Source of the DNA: Flavobacteriales bacterium
GTDB taxonomy: Bacteria > Bacteroidota > Bacteroidia > Flavobacteriales_D > CANHHI01
Direction of reading: 5' to 3'
Length of the DNA: 8,027 nucleotides
NCBI GenBank assembly: GCA_947460225.1
Contig: CANHHI010000061.1
Span: forward strand, 1-8,027
This document shows positions 1 through 6,841 of the stretch, piece by piece. The notes beneath the pieces were generated by a model. That model did not search any database. It was given only the letters and a program-made list of their open reading frames with translations, and was not told where the DNA came from. Positions within the stretch are counted from its first letter, which is position 1, and each line of letters begins with the position of its first letter. The position numbers and the translations under genes are program-made.

Positions 1-745
1 AGATGATTTGCCTTCTGGTATCATTAAACTTGCCAAAGTGTATATTGCTAAAAAACGTAAGCTAACCGTTGGGGATAAAATGGCGGGAAGACACGGAAAT
101 AAAGGTATTGTTGCCAAAATTGTGCGTGATGAAGACATGCCTTTCTTGGAAGACGGCACGCCTGTTGATATTGTGTTGAACCCACTTGGTGTACCTTCTC
201 GTATGAACTTGGGACAAATCTATGAAACCGTATTGGGTTGGGTAGGTAAAAAAACAGGTCAGAAGTTTGCTACGCCTATTTTTGATGGTGCTACCTTAGA
301 TGAAATCAATACGCTTTGTGATGAGGCAGAAGTTCCACGCATGGGTAGAACGTATTTGCGAGATGGAGGTACGGGCGAACGCTTTGACCAACCAGCAACG
401 GTGGGAATTATCTATATGCTGAAACTTGGGCACATGGTGGACGATAAGATGCACGCACGTTCTATTGGACCTTACTCTATCATTACACAGCAACCACTTG
501 GCGGTAAAGCGCATTTTGGTGGACAGCGTTTTGGAGAGATGGAGGTTTGGGCATTGGAGGCTTATGGCGCAGCAAATATCTTGCATGAGATATGTACCAT
601 TAAGTCCGATGACGTGGCAGGCAGAGCGAAAACTTATGAAGCCATTGTAAAAGGTGAAAATATTCCGCAGCCTGGATTGCCAGAGTCATTTAATGTACTT
701 TTGAATGAATTACGTGGTTTGGCGTTAGATGTAACATTAGAATAA
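1..745 (+). CDS. rpoB: DNA-directed RNA polymerase subunit beta, C-terminal part (5' end outside window)
   Basis: This is the C-terminal 247 residues or so of the RNA polymerase beta subunit, a catalytic-core subunit of the transcription enzyme. The reading frame is open from the first complete codon at position 2, so the gene begins upstream of the window. Visible family hallmarks are GDKMAGRHGNKG (positions 71-106), which carries conserved lysines close to the active centre, then PSRMNLGQIYE, KLGHMVDDKMHARSIGPYS, and the near-invariant QPLGGKAHFGGQRFGEMEVW segment from about position 488. That segment leads into the C-terminal clamp region that packs against beta-prime. The protein ends PESFNVLLNELRGLALDVTLE-stop, a normal end for a Bacteroidota beta subunit. 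rpoC follows after 34 bp with no terminator between them, so the two are almost certainly co-transcribed. No frameshift or internal stop is seen. Confidence 0.98.
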   Translation, partial: DDLPSGIIKLAKVYIAKKRKLTVGDKMAGRHGNKGIVAKIVRDEDMPFLEDGTPVDIVLNPLGVPSRMNLGQIYETVLGWVGKKTGQKFATPIFDGATLDEINTLCDEAEVPRMGRTYLRDGGTGERFDQPATVGIIYMLKLGHMVDDKMHARSIGPYSIITQQPLGGKAHFGGQRFGEMEVWALEAYGAANILHEICTIKSDDVAGRAKTYEAIVKGENIPQPGLPESFNVLLNELRGLALDVTLE

Positions 746-779
746 TTGCCGAAAATTTAGCATACAGTTAAGAAAAATT

Positions 780-3700
780 ATGGCTACCAAGACAACGATA
801 ACAACGACCTTAAAAGGTATCAGTAGAATATCTATTGGTTTGGCATCTCCAGAAAGCGTACTTGCGCTTTCTAAGGGGGAGGTGTTAAAACCAGAAACTA
901 TCAATTATCGGTCCTATAAACCGGAGCGAGATGGGCTTTTTTGCATGAAAATCTTTGGTTGTGTTAAAGACTATGAGTGTCATTGTGGAAAATATAAGCG
1001 CATACGTTACCGTGGCATTACTTGCGACCGTTGCGGCGTAGAAATTACCGAGAAAAAAGTACGTCGTGAGCGCATGGGGCATATTGCTCTTGTGGTTCCC
1101 GTGGTACACATTTGGTATTTTCGTTCTTTGCCCAATAAAATAGGTTATTTGCTCGGACTTCCAACCAAGAAGTTAGACCAAATCATCTATTATGAAAAAT
1201 ATGTGGTTATTAACCCAGGAAATGCGAGAAACCCAGACGGGGAGCAGCTTGTGTTTATGGATTTTTTATCCGAAGAGGATTATTTGACCATTTTAGACCA
1301 ACAGCCCGCTGATGCACAGTATTTGGACGATAAAGATCCCAATAAATTTGTGGCAAAAATGGGTGCTGATGCTTTGCACGATATTCTAAAAAACTTAGAT
1401 TTAGACGCACTGGCTAATGATTTGAGACACCGTGCACACCAAGAAACTTCTCAGCAAAGAAAAACAGAGAGTTTGAAACGTTTGCAGGTTGTTGAGGCTT
1501 TCCGTGAGGCTAAGGAAAAGAAAAAACAACAGCCCGAGTGGATGATTGTGAAAATTGTTCCAGTTATTCCTCCAGAACTTAGACCACTTGTGCCTTTGGA
1601 CGGTGGACGTTTTGCAACGGCGGATTTAAATGATTTGTACCGCAGGGTAATTATCAGAAACAACCGTTTAAAACGCCTTTTAGAAATCAAAGCACCTGAG
1701 GTAATTTTGCGCAATGAAAAGCGTATGTTGCAGGAATCTGTGGATTCTTTGTTTGATAACACACGCAAATCCAGTGCCGTAAAAACAGAATCCAACAGAC
1801 CGTTAAAATCTTTGTCGGATAGTTTGAAAGGCAAGCAAGGGCGTTTCCGTCAGAATTTGCTCGGTAAAAGGGTGGATTACTCGGCACGTTCGGTGATTGT
1901 GGTTGGACCAGAGCTCAAAATGCACGAGTGCGGTTTGCCAAAAGATATTGCTGCGGAACTTTACAAGCCTTTTATCATCAGAAAATTGATAGAAAGAGGT
2001 ATTGTTAAAACGGTAAAATCTGCCAAACGCATTGTGGAACGCAAAGATGCAGTGATTTGGGATATTTTAGAGAATGTTTTGCGTTCTCACCCTGTGCTTT
2101 TAAACCGTGCGCCTACTTTGCACCGTTTAGGTATTCAGGCGTTCCAACCCAAAATGATTGAAGGTAAAGCCATACAATTACACCCTTTGGTTTGTACAGC
2201 GTTTAACGCCGATTTTGATGGTGACCAAATGGCGATCCACTTGCCATTGAGCAATGCCGCTATTTTGGAGGCACAGCTCTTGATGCTTGCTTCGCACAAT
2301 ATCTTAAACCCTGCAAATGGTGCGCCAATTACCGTTCCGTCTCAGGACATGGTGCTTGGTTTGTATTACATTACCAAGGGTAAAAAATCAACACCAGAAG
2401 AAGTGGTATTGGGTGAAAACAGACGTTTTTACTCTGCCGAAGAGGTGATTATTGCATACAATGAAAAAACGTTGGATTTGCATGCGCATATTCACTGCCG
2501 TGTGCGTGTGAAGGAAGGCGATGATTTTGTGATTAAAACCATAGAAACCACTTGCGGACGAGTTATTTTTAACCAAGTTGTTCCTGAAAAAATTAGCTTT
2601 ATTAATGAGGTTTTGACCAAGCGTGCCCTTCGGGACATTATTGGGGAAATTCTCAAAGAAACAGACATACCTACGGCGGCGGACTTTTTGGATAAAATCA
2701 AAAATCTTGGGTTCTACTACGCATTTAAAGGCGGATTGTCCTTTAATTTGGCGGACGTCATTATTCCAGATGAAAAAGTTATCTACATTGCCGAAGCACA
2801 ACAAAAAGTAGATGAAGTTGTGAGCAATTACAACATTGGTTTGATTACCAACAACGAGCGTTACAACCAAATTATTGACATTTGGACACATACCAACGCA
2901 AAATTGACAAATCTACTCATGAACAACTTGGAAAAAGACAAGCAAGGATTCAACTCTATCTATATGATGATGGATTCTGGTGCGCGTGGTTCTAAGGAGC
3001 AAATTCGTCAGCTTTCGGGTATGCGTGGATTGATGGCAAAACCACAAAAATCAGGTTCTAGCAATCAAGAAATTATTGAAAATCCAATCTTGACAAACTT
3101 TAAAGAAGGTTTGACGGTATTTGATTACTTTATTTCTACACACGGTGCACGTAAAGGTCTTGCGGATACTGCGCTTAAAACTGCCGATGCGGGTTATTTG
3201 ACTCGTCGTTTGGTGGACGTGGCGCAAGACGTAATCATCAATGCACCAGATTGTGGCACTTTGCGTGGCATCATGGCGGTTGCTTTGAAAAAGAACGATG
3301 AAATTGTAGAGAGTTTATACGACAGGATTCTTGGACGTGTGGCGGCAAGCGATGTCTTGCATCCAGAAACCGATGAGGTGATTGTTGAAGAAGGTACTGA
3401 AATTACAGAACACAAAGCTATTTTAATAGACGAGTTGGGTATAGATACCGTAGAAATACGCTCTGTGCTGACTTGTGAATTAACCAAAGGTGTTTGTGCA
3501 AAATGCTACGGTCGTCATTTGTCCACCAAACGCTTGGTGAATAGTGGTGATGCCGTGGGTGTAATTGCCGCACAGTCTATTGGTGAGCCTGGTACACAGC
3601 TGACGCTGAGAACATTCCACGTGGGTGGTACAGCCTCTAACATTGCCGATGAAAGTGAAATTTTATCAAAAGCAGATGGTATCATTGAAATAGATGATTT

Positions 3701-5081
3701 GAGAATGGTTACCCGTGATGAACATGGCGAACAGGTGTCTGTTGTGATTGGGCGTTCTACGGAGATGCGTTTGCTAGATAAAGTGAAAGGTTCATTGATT
3801 CAAAGTGCGCATATTCCTTATGGTTCGGTATTGCGTGTGAAATCGGGTGCGGAACTTAAAAAAGGACAAGTGATTTGCTCTTGGGATCCTTATAACGCTG
3901 TCATTTTGTCGGAAACGGCTGGACACGTTGTGTATGAAGGCATTGAGGAAGGCATTACGTATCGCCAAGAAATTGATGAACAGACTGGTTTTGCTGAAAA
4001 AGTAGTTATAGAATCCAAAGACAAGAAAAAAGTACCCGTTATTCGTTTGATCAATCCAGAATCTGGTGAATTGATCAAGTCTAGCACTTTGCCTGTGAAT
4101 GCGCACATTGTGGTGAATGATGGCGATAAAATTTTGGCGGGTAGAATTTTGGTGAAAATACCTCGTATTGCGGGTAAAACAGGGGATATTACGGGTGGTT
4201 TGCCACGTGTAACAGAACTTTTTGAAGCACGTAATCCGTCTAACCCTGCGGTGGTTTCTGAAATTGACGGTTTTGTCAGCTTTGGGAAAGTGCGCAGAGG
4301 TAACCAAGAGGTGATTATAGAGTCTAAGAGTGGGGAAATCCGCCGTTATTTGTGTCCTTTGTCTCGCCATATTTTGGTGCAGGAAAATGACTATGTGCGT
4401 GCTGGAACTGCATTAACAGACGGTGCTGTGAGCCCTGCGGATATTTTGTCTATCAAAGGACCTGTGGCGGTACAAGAATACTTGGTGAATGAAATTCAAG
4501 AGGTTTACCGTTTGCAAGGGGTGAAAATCAATGATAAACACTTTGAAATTATTGTGCGTCAAATGCTCAAAAAAGTAGAAGTGGTGGATTCTGGAGATAC
4601 ACGTTTCCTTGAAAAAGACGTGATCAACAAAATGGACTTTATGATTGAAAACAATCGTTTGTACACGTATAAAATCGTTGAAGACGCTGGGGATTCTGCA
4701 TTGCAAGCTGGTCAGATGATTAGCGCAAGACAATTGCGTGATGAAAACTCTGCTTTGAAACGCCAAGATAAGAAACTGGTGCAAACCCGTGATGCAATGC
4801 CTGCTACGGCTATTCAGCTTTTGCAAGGTATTACAAGGGCTTCTTTGCAAACAGAATCGTTTATTTCTGCGGCATCTTTCCAAGAGACCACAAAAGTGCT
4901 TTGCGAAGCAGCTATACGTGGTAAGTCCGATGATTTATCCGGTTTGAAAGAGAACGTGATTGTGGGTAACCCAATCCCAGCAGGAACTGGATTTAGAAAA
5001 TTCCAAGACTTGATTGTGGGTTCTCGTGAAGAACTTGAAAAACTCAGAGGCAAACGCAAACTCGGAGAATTGCAAGACTAA
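780..5081 (+). CDS. rpoC: DNA-directed RNA polymerase subunit beta-prime
   Basis: This is a complete 1433-residue RNA polymerase beta-prime subunit, about the usual length for Bacteroidota. In order it shows the N-terminal zinc site (C67, C69, C82, C85, in YECHCGKYK and TCDRCGVE), the clamp region with PNKIGYLLGLP, the switch/rudder region (LLGKRVDYSARSVIVVGPEL), and the catalytic NADFDGDQMA, whose D478, D480 and D482 bind the active-site Mg2+. The F-loop (SGARGSKEQIRQLSGMRG) begins near residue 733, the bridge helix lies at about 781-814, and the second zinc site is C825, C899, C906 and C909. The trigger loop (VGVIAAQSIGEPGTQLTLRT) starts near residue 925. The ATG at 780 is chosen because the protein then starts with a normal MATK...GISRISIGLASPE N-terminus. 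Its leader (AGTTAAGAAAAATT) is A-rich with no clear Shine-Dalgarno, as is common in this phylum. It follows rpoB by 34 bp and ends at a strong terminator. Confidence 0.99.
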   Translation: MATKTTITTTLKGISRISIGLASPESVLALSKGEVLKPETINYRSYKPERDGLFCMKIFGCVKDYECHCGKYKRIRYRGITCDRCGVEITEKKVRRERMGHIALVVPVVHIWYFRSLPNKIGYLLGLPTKKLDQIIYYEKYVVINPGNARNPDGEQLVFMDFLSEEDYLTILDQQPADAQYLDDKDPNKFVAKMGADALHDILKNLDLDALANDLRHRAHQETSQQRKTESLKRLQVVEAFREAKEKKKQQPEWMIVKIVPVIPPELRPLVPLDGGRFATADLNDLYRRVIIRNNRLKRLLEIKAPEVILRNEKRMLQESVDSLFDNTRKSSAVKTESNRPLKSLSDSLKGKQGRFRQNLLGKRVDYSARSVIVVGPELKMHECGLPKDIAAELYKPFIIRKLIERGIVKTVKSAKRIVERKDAVIWDILENVLRSHPVLLNRAPTLHRLGIQAFQPKMIEGKAIQLHPLVCTAFNADFDGDQMAIHLPLSNAAILEAQLLMLASHNILNPANGAPITVPSQDMVLGLYYITKGKKSTPEEVVLGENRRFYSAEEVIIAYNEKTLDLHAHIHCRVRVKEGDDFVIKTIETTCGRVIFNQVVPEKISFINEVLTKRALRDIIGEILKETDIPTAADFLDKIKNLGFYYAFKGGLSFNLADVIIPDEKVIYIAEAQQKVDEVVSNYNIGLITNNERYNQIIDIWTHTNAKLTNLLMNNLEKDKQGFNSIYMMMDSGARGSKEQIRQLSGMRGLMAKPQKSGSSNQEIIENPILTNFKEGLTVFDYFISTHGARKGLADTALKTADAGYLTRRLVDVAQDVIINAPDCGTLRGIMAVALKKNDEIVESLYDRILGRVAASDVLHPETDEVIVEEGTEITEHKAILIDELGIDTVEIRSVLTCELTKGVCAKCYGRHLSTKRLVNSGDAVGVIAAQSIGEPGTQLTLRTFHVGGTASNIADESEILSKADGIIEIDDLRMVTRDEHGEQVSVVIGRSTEMRLLDKVKGSLIQSAHIPYGSVLRVKSGAELKKGQVICSWDPYNAVILSETAGHVVYEGIEEGITYRQEIDEQTGFAEKVVIESKDKKKVPVIRLINPESGELIKSSTLPVNAHIVVNDGDKILAGRILVKIPRIAGKTGDITGGLPRVTELFEARNPSNPAVVSEIDGFVSFGKVRRGNQEVIIESKSGEIRRYLCPLSRHILVQENDYVRAGTALTDGAVSPADILSIKGPVAVQEYLVNEIQEVYRLQGVKINDKHFEIIVRQMLKKVEVVDSGDTRFLEKDVINKMDFMIENNRLYTYKIVEDAGDSALQAGQMISARQLRDENSALKRQDKKLVQTRDAMPATAIQLLQGITRASLQTESFISAASFQETTKVLCEAAIRGKSDDLSGLKENVIVGNPIPAGTGFRKFQDLIVGSREELEKLRGKRKLGELQD

Positions 5082-5098
5082 AATAATAATCCATACCG

Positions 5099-5130
5099 AA
5101 AACGCCTCACGCAAGTGAGGCGTTTTTTTT
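5099..5130 (+). terminator. Intrinsic terminator of the rpoBC operon
   Basis: A perfect stem of 10 bp, AACGCCTCAC (5101-5110) paired with GTGAGGCGTT (5115-5124), is closed by a stable GCAA tetraloop and runs into eight consecutive T residues (5123-5130). Two further A-T pairs can extend the stem to 5099. It lies 17 bp past the rpoC stop. Read from the minus strand the stem is followed only by a short T stretch (TTTTC), so it could act weakly on convergent transcription but is built for the plus strand. Confidence 0.95.
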
Positions 5131-5132
5131 GT

Positions 5133-5181
5133 GCACAGACATTGTCCGGCATCAGAGATGCTTTAATCTGCTTCGCACGGG
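5133..5181 (-). repeat. Family-2 hairpin repeat, degraded copy (A)
   Basis: This copy shares GCACAGACATTGTC (5133-5146) and TTTAATC...GCT-CGCACGGG (5162-5181) with the copy at 5204-5254, in the same orientation. Between these parts is a small hairpin, GCATC/GATGC with loop AGA (5149-5161). The outer stem is eroded: on the minus strand CCGTGC-GAA-GCA no longer pairs fully. It begins directly after the T-run of the rpoC terminator. Homology to the other copies is clear in the flanks and weak in the middle. Confidence 0.5.
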
Positions 5182-5203
5182 CTAGATTATCCAGAAAGTA
5201 CAA

Positions 5204-5254
5204 CGCCTACGGCAGGCGCAGACATTGTCTGTTTTAATCCGTGCTACGCACGGG
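5204..5254 (-). repeat. Family-2 hairpin repeat, left intact copy (B)
   Basis: Three small hairpins follow each other: CGCCT/AGGCG (5204-5218), CAGAC/GTCTG with loop ATT (5219-5231) and CCGTGC/GCACGG with loop TAC (5239-5253). On the minus strand the order is hairpin, ATTAAAA, hairpin, CGC. The same order and linker occur at 6883-6922 on the plus strand, so the two copies point in opposite directions at the two ends of the RAYT region. Stem bases differ between the copies in a paired way. Confidence 0.65.
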
Positions 5255-5261
5255 TTTTTTT
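5239..5261 (+). terminator. Possible second plus-strand terminator inside repeat B
   Basis: The stem CCGTGC/GCACGG with a three-base loop (5239-5253) is followed by G and seven T residues (5255-5261), which fits a short Rho-independent terminator for the plus strand. It could back up the main rpoC terminator. The other family-2 copies lack the T-run, so the hairpin probably belongs to the repeat, and terminator activity would be a by-product. Confidence 0.4.
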
Positions 5262-5271
5262 CAATGTTTGT

Positions 5272-5297
5272 GTAGGGGCGTATGGCATACGCCCCCA
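5272..5297 (+). repeat. REP-like palindrome unit U1 (GTAG end on plus strand)
   Basis: GTAGGGGCGTAT, a GGC loop, and ATACGCCCC form a 9-bp perfect stem (5275-5283 with 5287-5295), with GTA just outside the stem. It is the same stem type as U2 and U3 and is inverted relative to U3, so U1 and U3 form a head-to-head pair downstream of the RAYT gene. Confidence 0.75.
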
Positions 5298-5315
5298 TTC
5301 TGTGCGTAGGTTTTC

Positions 5316-5336
5316 GTGGCGTATGCAATACGCCCC
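5316..5336 (-). repeat. REP-like palindrome unit U2 (degenerate end)
   Basis: GGCGTAT (5318-5324), loop GCA, and ATACGCC (5328-5334) form a 7-bp stem of the same sequence type as U1 and U3. On the minus strand the foot reads ATGGGGGC instead of GTAGGGGC, so the GTAG signature is lost and this unit may be a decayed copy. Confidence 0.6.
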
Positions 5337-5383
5337 CATTGTGTTGGTGTTTTTGTGGTGTTTTTATTTTCGGCGTGTATTTT

Positions 5384-5959
5384 TTAGGGCGTATGCAATA
5401 CGCCCCTACATGGGTTATTGGTGTAAAATTTATCTTCTGTCCATTTTGCAGGATTATTGATGATATAATCAGCAATGCGTTGATGTGATTGTTCATTGCG
5501 AATAATGTGTTCGTAGTAATTGCGTTGCCAGAATTTGCCCATAATTTCATTTTTTGATTTGCAAATTGACAAACAATTATTTGCCACCAATGATTTATAT
5601 ATACCCACAATGTTGGGTATTGTAGGAATATTTTTTTGCGGTTCATCCTTGTTTATTAGGGCAGGGGTAAACCCTGCCCCTACATTGTTTGTCAATGAAA
5701 TGATGCCATGTATATGGTTGGGCATAATTTGGAAAACATCTAATTCCAAATTTGAAAATTGTTGTGGTAACATTTCCCACGTATTAAACGCAATTTGTCC
5801 ATATTCATTCAAAATCATTTCATTATTTTCAATTTTTCCAAAACGACAAAGTCGCCCATGACAACAAATGGTCATAAAATACAAACCCGCCTGTGCGTAA
5901 TCATAGCCCTTTAAACGGATAGATTTGCGGTGGTGTATGGTTGGATTGTAGTGGGGCAT
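5384..5959 (-). CDS. REP-associated tyrosine transposase (RAYT), IS200-like Y1 family
   Basis: This 191-residue protein is a single-domain HUH nuclease of the Y1/RAYT type, which nicks single-stranded DNA at hairpins and becomes joined to it through a tyrosine. The N-terminus (NPTIHHRKSIRLKGYDYAQ) is typical of the Bacteroidota branch. The metal-binding HxH is H82-I-H84 in MPNHIHGI, and the catalytic tyrosine is probably Y148 or Y149 in FWQRNYYEHIIRNE. YIINNPAKWTEDKFY (165-179) is the usual family C-terminus. The ATG at 5959 gives the expected start, with an A/T-rich leader and no clear Shine-Dalgarno. Two parts come from palindromic repeats: VGAGFTPA (93-100) in the variable linker and CRGVLHTP (184-191) at the end. 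Neither breaks the frame or removes a catalytic residue. It lies 14 bp downstream of the 188-aa gene, probably in one transcript. No tnpB or IS ends accompany it, which favours a RAYT over a full IS200/IS605 element. Confidence 0.92.
   Translation of the reverse strand: MPHYNPTIHHRKSIRLKGYDYAQAGLYFMTICCHGRLCRFGKIENNEMILNEYGQIAFNTWEMLPQQFSNLELDVFQIMPNHIHGIISLTNNVGAGFTPALINKDEPQKNIPTIPNIVGIYKSLVANNCLSICKSKNEIMGKFWQRNYYEHIIRNEQSHQRIADYIINNPAKWTEDKFYTNNPCRGVLHTP
5385..5409 (-). repeat. REP-like palindrome unit U3, forming the 3' end of the RAYT gene
   Basis: GGGCGTAT (5387-5394), loop GCA, and ATACGCCC (5398-5405) form an 8-bp stem. On the minus strand it begins GTAGGGGC at 5409. The unit overlaps the last eight codons of the RAYT gene (C184 to P191), whose TAA stop (5384-5386) lies at the far edge of the unit. 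Confidence 0.75.
5659..5683 (-). repeat. REP-like palindrome unit U4, inside the RAYT gene
   Basis: GGGCAGGG (5659-5666), loop GTAAA, and CCCTGCCC (5672-5679) are followed by CTAC, so the minus strand begins GTAGGGGC at 5683. The 25 bp are identical to U5 and U7. Its first base is exactly the first base of RAYT codon 93, so it is read as V-G-A-G-F-T-P-A. Confidence 0.85.
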
Positions 5960-5973
5960 GTTTTGGAAAAATA

Positions 5974-6540
5974 TTATTTAGACTGAACCTGCGGGGTTGG
6001 TTTTTCTTTGAGGTGCTGTAATTCTATTTGCAAAGTGTCTATGCGTGTTTGCAGTGTTTTAATTTCATGTTGTAATTTATTGTATTTAATTTCTATTGTT
6101 TTGACTGGCTGATTACTAGACAATAAAACTAGAACGGACACAACCGCACAAAATGCACTTACTATACTTGTGATTGTTTGAAATAATTTTGATTTTTTAT
6201 CTAATTCTTCTGCATCTTTTTGTTTTTGTATCTGCTTTGCCTGTTCTGCTTCTTTTTGATAAACCTCTTCTATTAAAATACCTGTTCTTCTTACGGCATC
6301 ATTTGTTTCGCTTGTTATAATTAAATACCCATAATCTTGTAGCAGTTTTAAATAATCTTTTTTTCTTCTCCGTAGAACATCTTCATCGTAGTTTCCACCA
6401 TTTTTTTTGTTTAGTGTTCTAAAATCATAATCATCTATTCTAGCGCCGTTGTTAATTGAAAGATGATTATTTATTTTTTCATCAATAATCTTAATGAATT
6501 GATAATCGTAGCTGTTTTTGTTTGGTAATTTTAATTCCAT
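5974..6540 (-). CDS. Hypothetical membrane-anchored coiled-coil protein
   Basis: I do not recognise this 188-residue protein. Residues 1-90 are charged and look compact and soluble. They hold a basic RRRKKDYLKLLQDYGYLII stretch (57-75) that could be the recognition helix and wing of a winged-helix fold, but that is a guess from pattern only. Residues 91-118 (EEVYQKEAEQAKQIQKQKDAE) look like a helical coiled coil. Residues 119-141 (LFQTITSIVSAFCAVVSVLVLL) form one hydrophobic membrane span, and 147-178 form a second heptad-like helix (YNKLQHEIKTLQTRIDTLQIEL). No signal peptide is seen. The ATG at 6540 is the first in frame and follows an A/T-rich leader. The gene is much richer in A/T than rpoBC, which suggests a different origin. 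Its stop lies 14 bp before the RAYT start, so the two are probably co-transcribed. It might be an accessory of the RAYT or an unrelated cargo gene. Confidence 0.75.
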   Translation of the reverse strand: MELKLPNKNSYDYQFIKIIDEKINNHLSINNGARIDDYDFRTLNKKNGGNYDEDVLRRRKKDYLKLLQDYGYLIITSETNDAVRRTGILIEEVYQKEAEQAKQIQKQKDAEELDKKSKLFQTITSIVSAFCAVVSVLVLLSSNQPVKTIEIKYNKLQHEIKTLQTRIDTLQIELQHLKEKPTPQVQSK

Positions 6541-6553
6541 TTTGAAAATTTTT

Positions 6554-6584
6554 ATTATAAATTGTACTGCAAAAATCGTGCCAA
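6554..6584 (-). promoter_or_regulatory. Candidate promoter for the 188-aa gene and RAYT
   Basis: On the minus strand TTGGCA (6584-6579) is followed after 19 bases by TATAAT (6559-6554), 13 bp before the ATG at 6540. The long spacing fits the wider -33/-7 arrangement described for Bacteroidota better than a classical 17-bp sigma-70 promoter, but the canonical TAnnTTTG box is not clean. A/T-rich DNA gives such matches by chance, and the untranslated leader would be very short. Confidence 0.3.
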
Positions 6585-6665
6585 AATGAATGTTTTGACA
6601 GGTTTTAACAAAATTTATTTTTTTGTCAGGTGGGCGGTGTAATCAATGGTTTTGGGTTTTCATTT

Positions 6666-6690
6666 GGGCAGGGGTAAACCCTGCCCCTAC
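6666..6690 (-). repeat. REP-like palindrome unit U5
   Basis: Identical over 25 bp to U4 and U7: an 8-bp GGGCAGGG/CCCTGCCC stem with loop GTAAA and a CTAC end, so GTAG is 5' on the minus strand at 6690. Confidence 0.85.
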
Positions 6691-6723
6691 ATTTTGCCAT
6701 ATCATTAAATCGGTGGTATAATT

Positions 6724-6748
6724 GTAGGGGCAACCCTTGCGGTTGCCC
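6724..6748 (+). repeat. REP-like palindrome unit U6, inverted and with a different stem
   Basis: GTAGGGGCAACC (6724-6735), loop CTTGC and GGTTGCCC (6741-6748) form an 8-bp stem. The GTAGGGGC foot is kept but the inner stem is AACC/GGTT rather than AGGG/CCCT, and the unit points the other way from U5 and U7. Confidence 0.8.
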
Positions 6749-6779
6749 AATATATTTTTGTGTTGTGGGGTTTTCATTT

Positions 6780-6804
6780 GGGCAGGGGTAAACCCTGCCC
6801 CTAC
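6780..6804 (-). repeat. REP-like palindrome unit U7
   Basis: Identical over 25 bp to U4 and U5. It lies in the second copy of the 56-bp duplicated block, with GTAG at 6804 on the minus strand. Confidence 0.85.
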
Positions 6805-6841
6805 ATTTTGCCGTATCATTAAAATGGGCGGTGTAATCAAT

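Noticed and set aside
3792..4370. Antisense open frame of 192 codons inside rpoC, with similar ones at 2388-2891 and 4413-4883
   Set aside because: They are shadows of a highly conserved gene. Their products show no domain and no recognisable start region.
5182..5646. Minus-strand open frame of 154 codons overlapping the RAYT gene
   Set aside because: It is out of frame with the RAYT, which has clear catalytic motifs, and its second half is translated hairpin repeats.
5384..5959. Complete IS200/IS605 insertion sequence
   Set aside because: No tnpB, no defined left and right ends, and the protein has RAYT-type sequence surrounded by REP-like units.
6595..6600. Plus-strand TTGACA as a -35 box
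   Set aside because: There is no matching -10 box at a suitable distance and no plus-strand gene downstream.
6643..6840. Minus-strand open frame of 65 codons with two NVGAGFTPAQMKT repeats
   Set aside because: The repeated peptide is only the translation of the U5 and U7 palindromes and their duplicated flanks. It has no independent coding signal.
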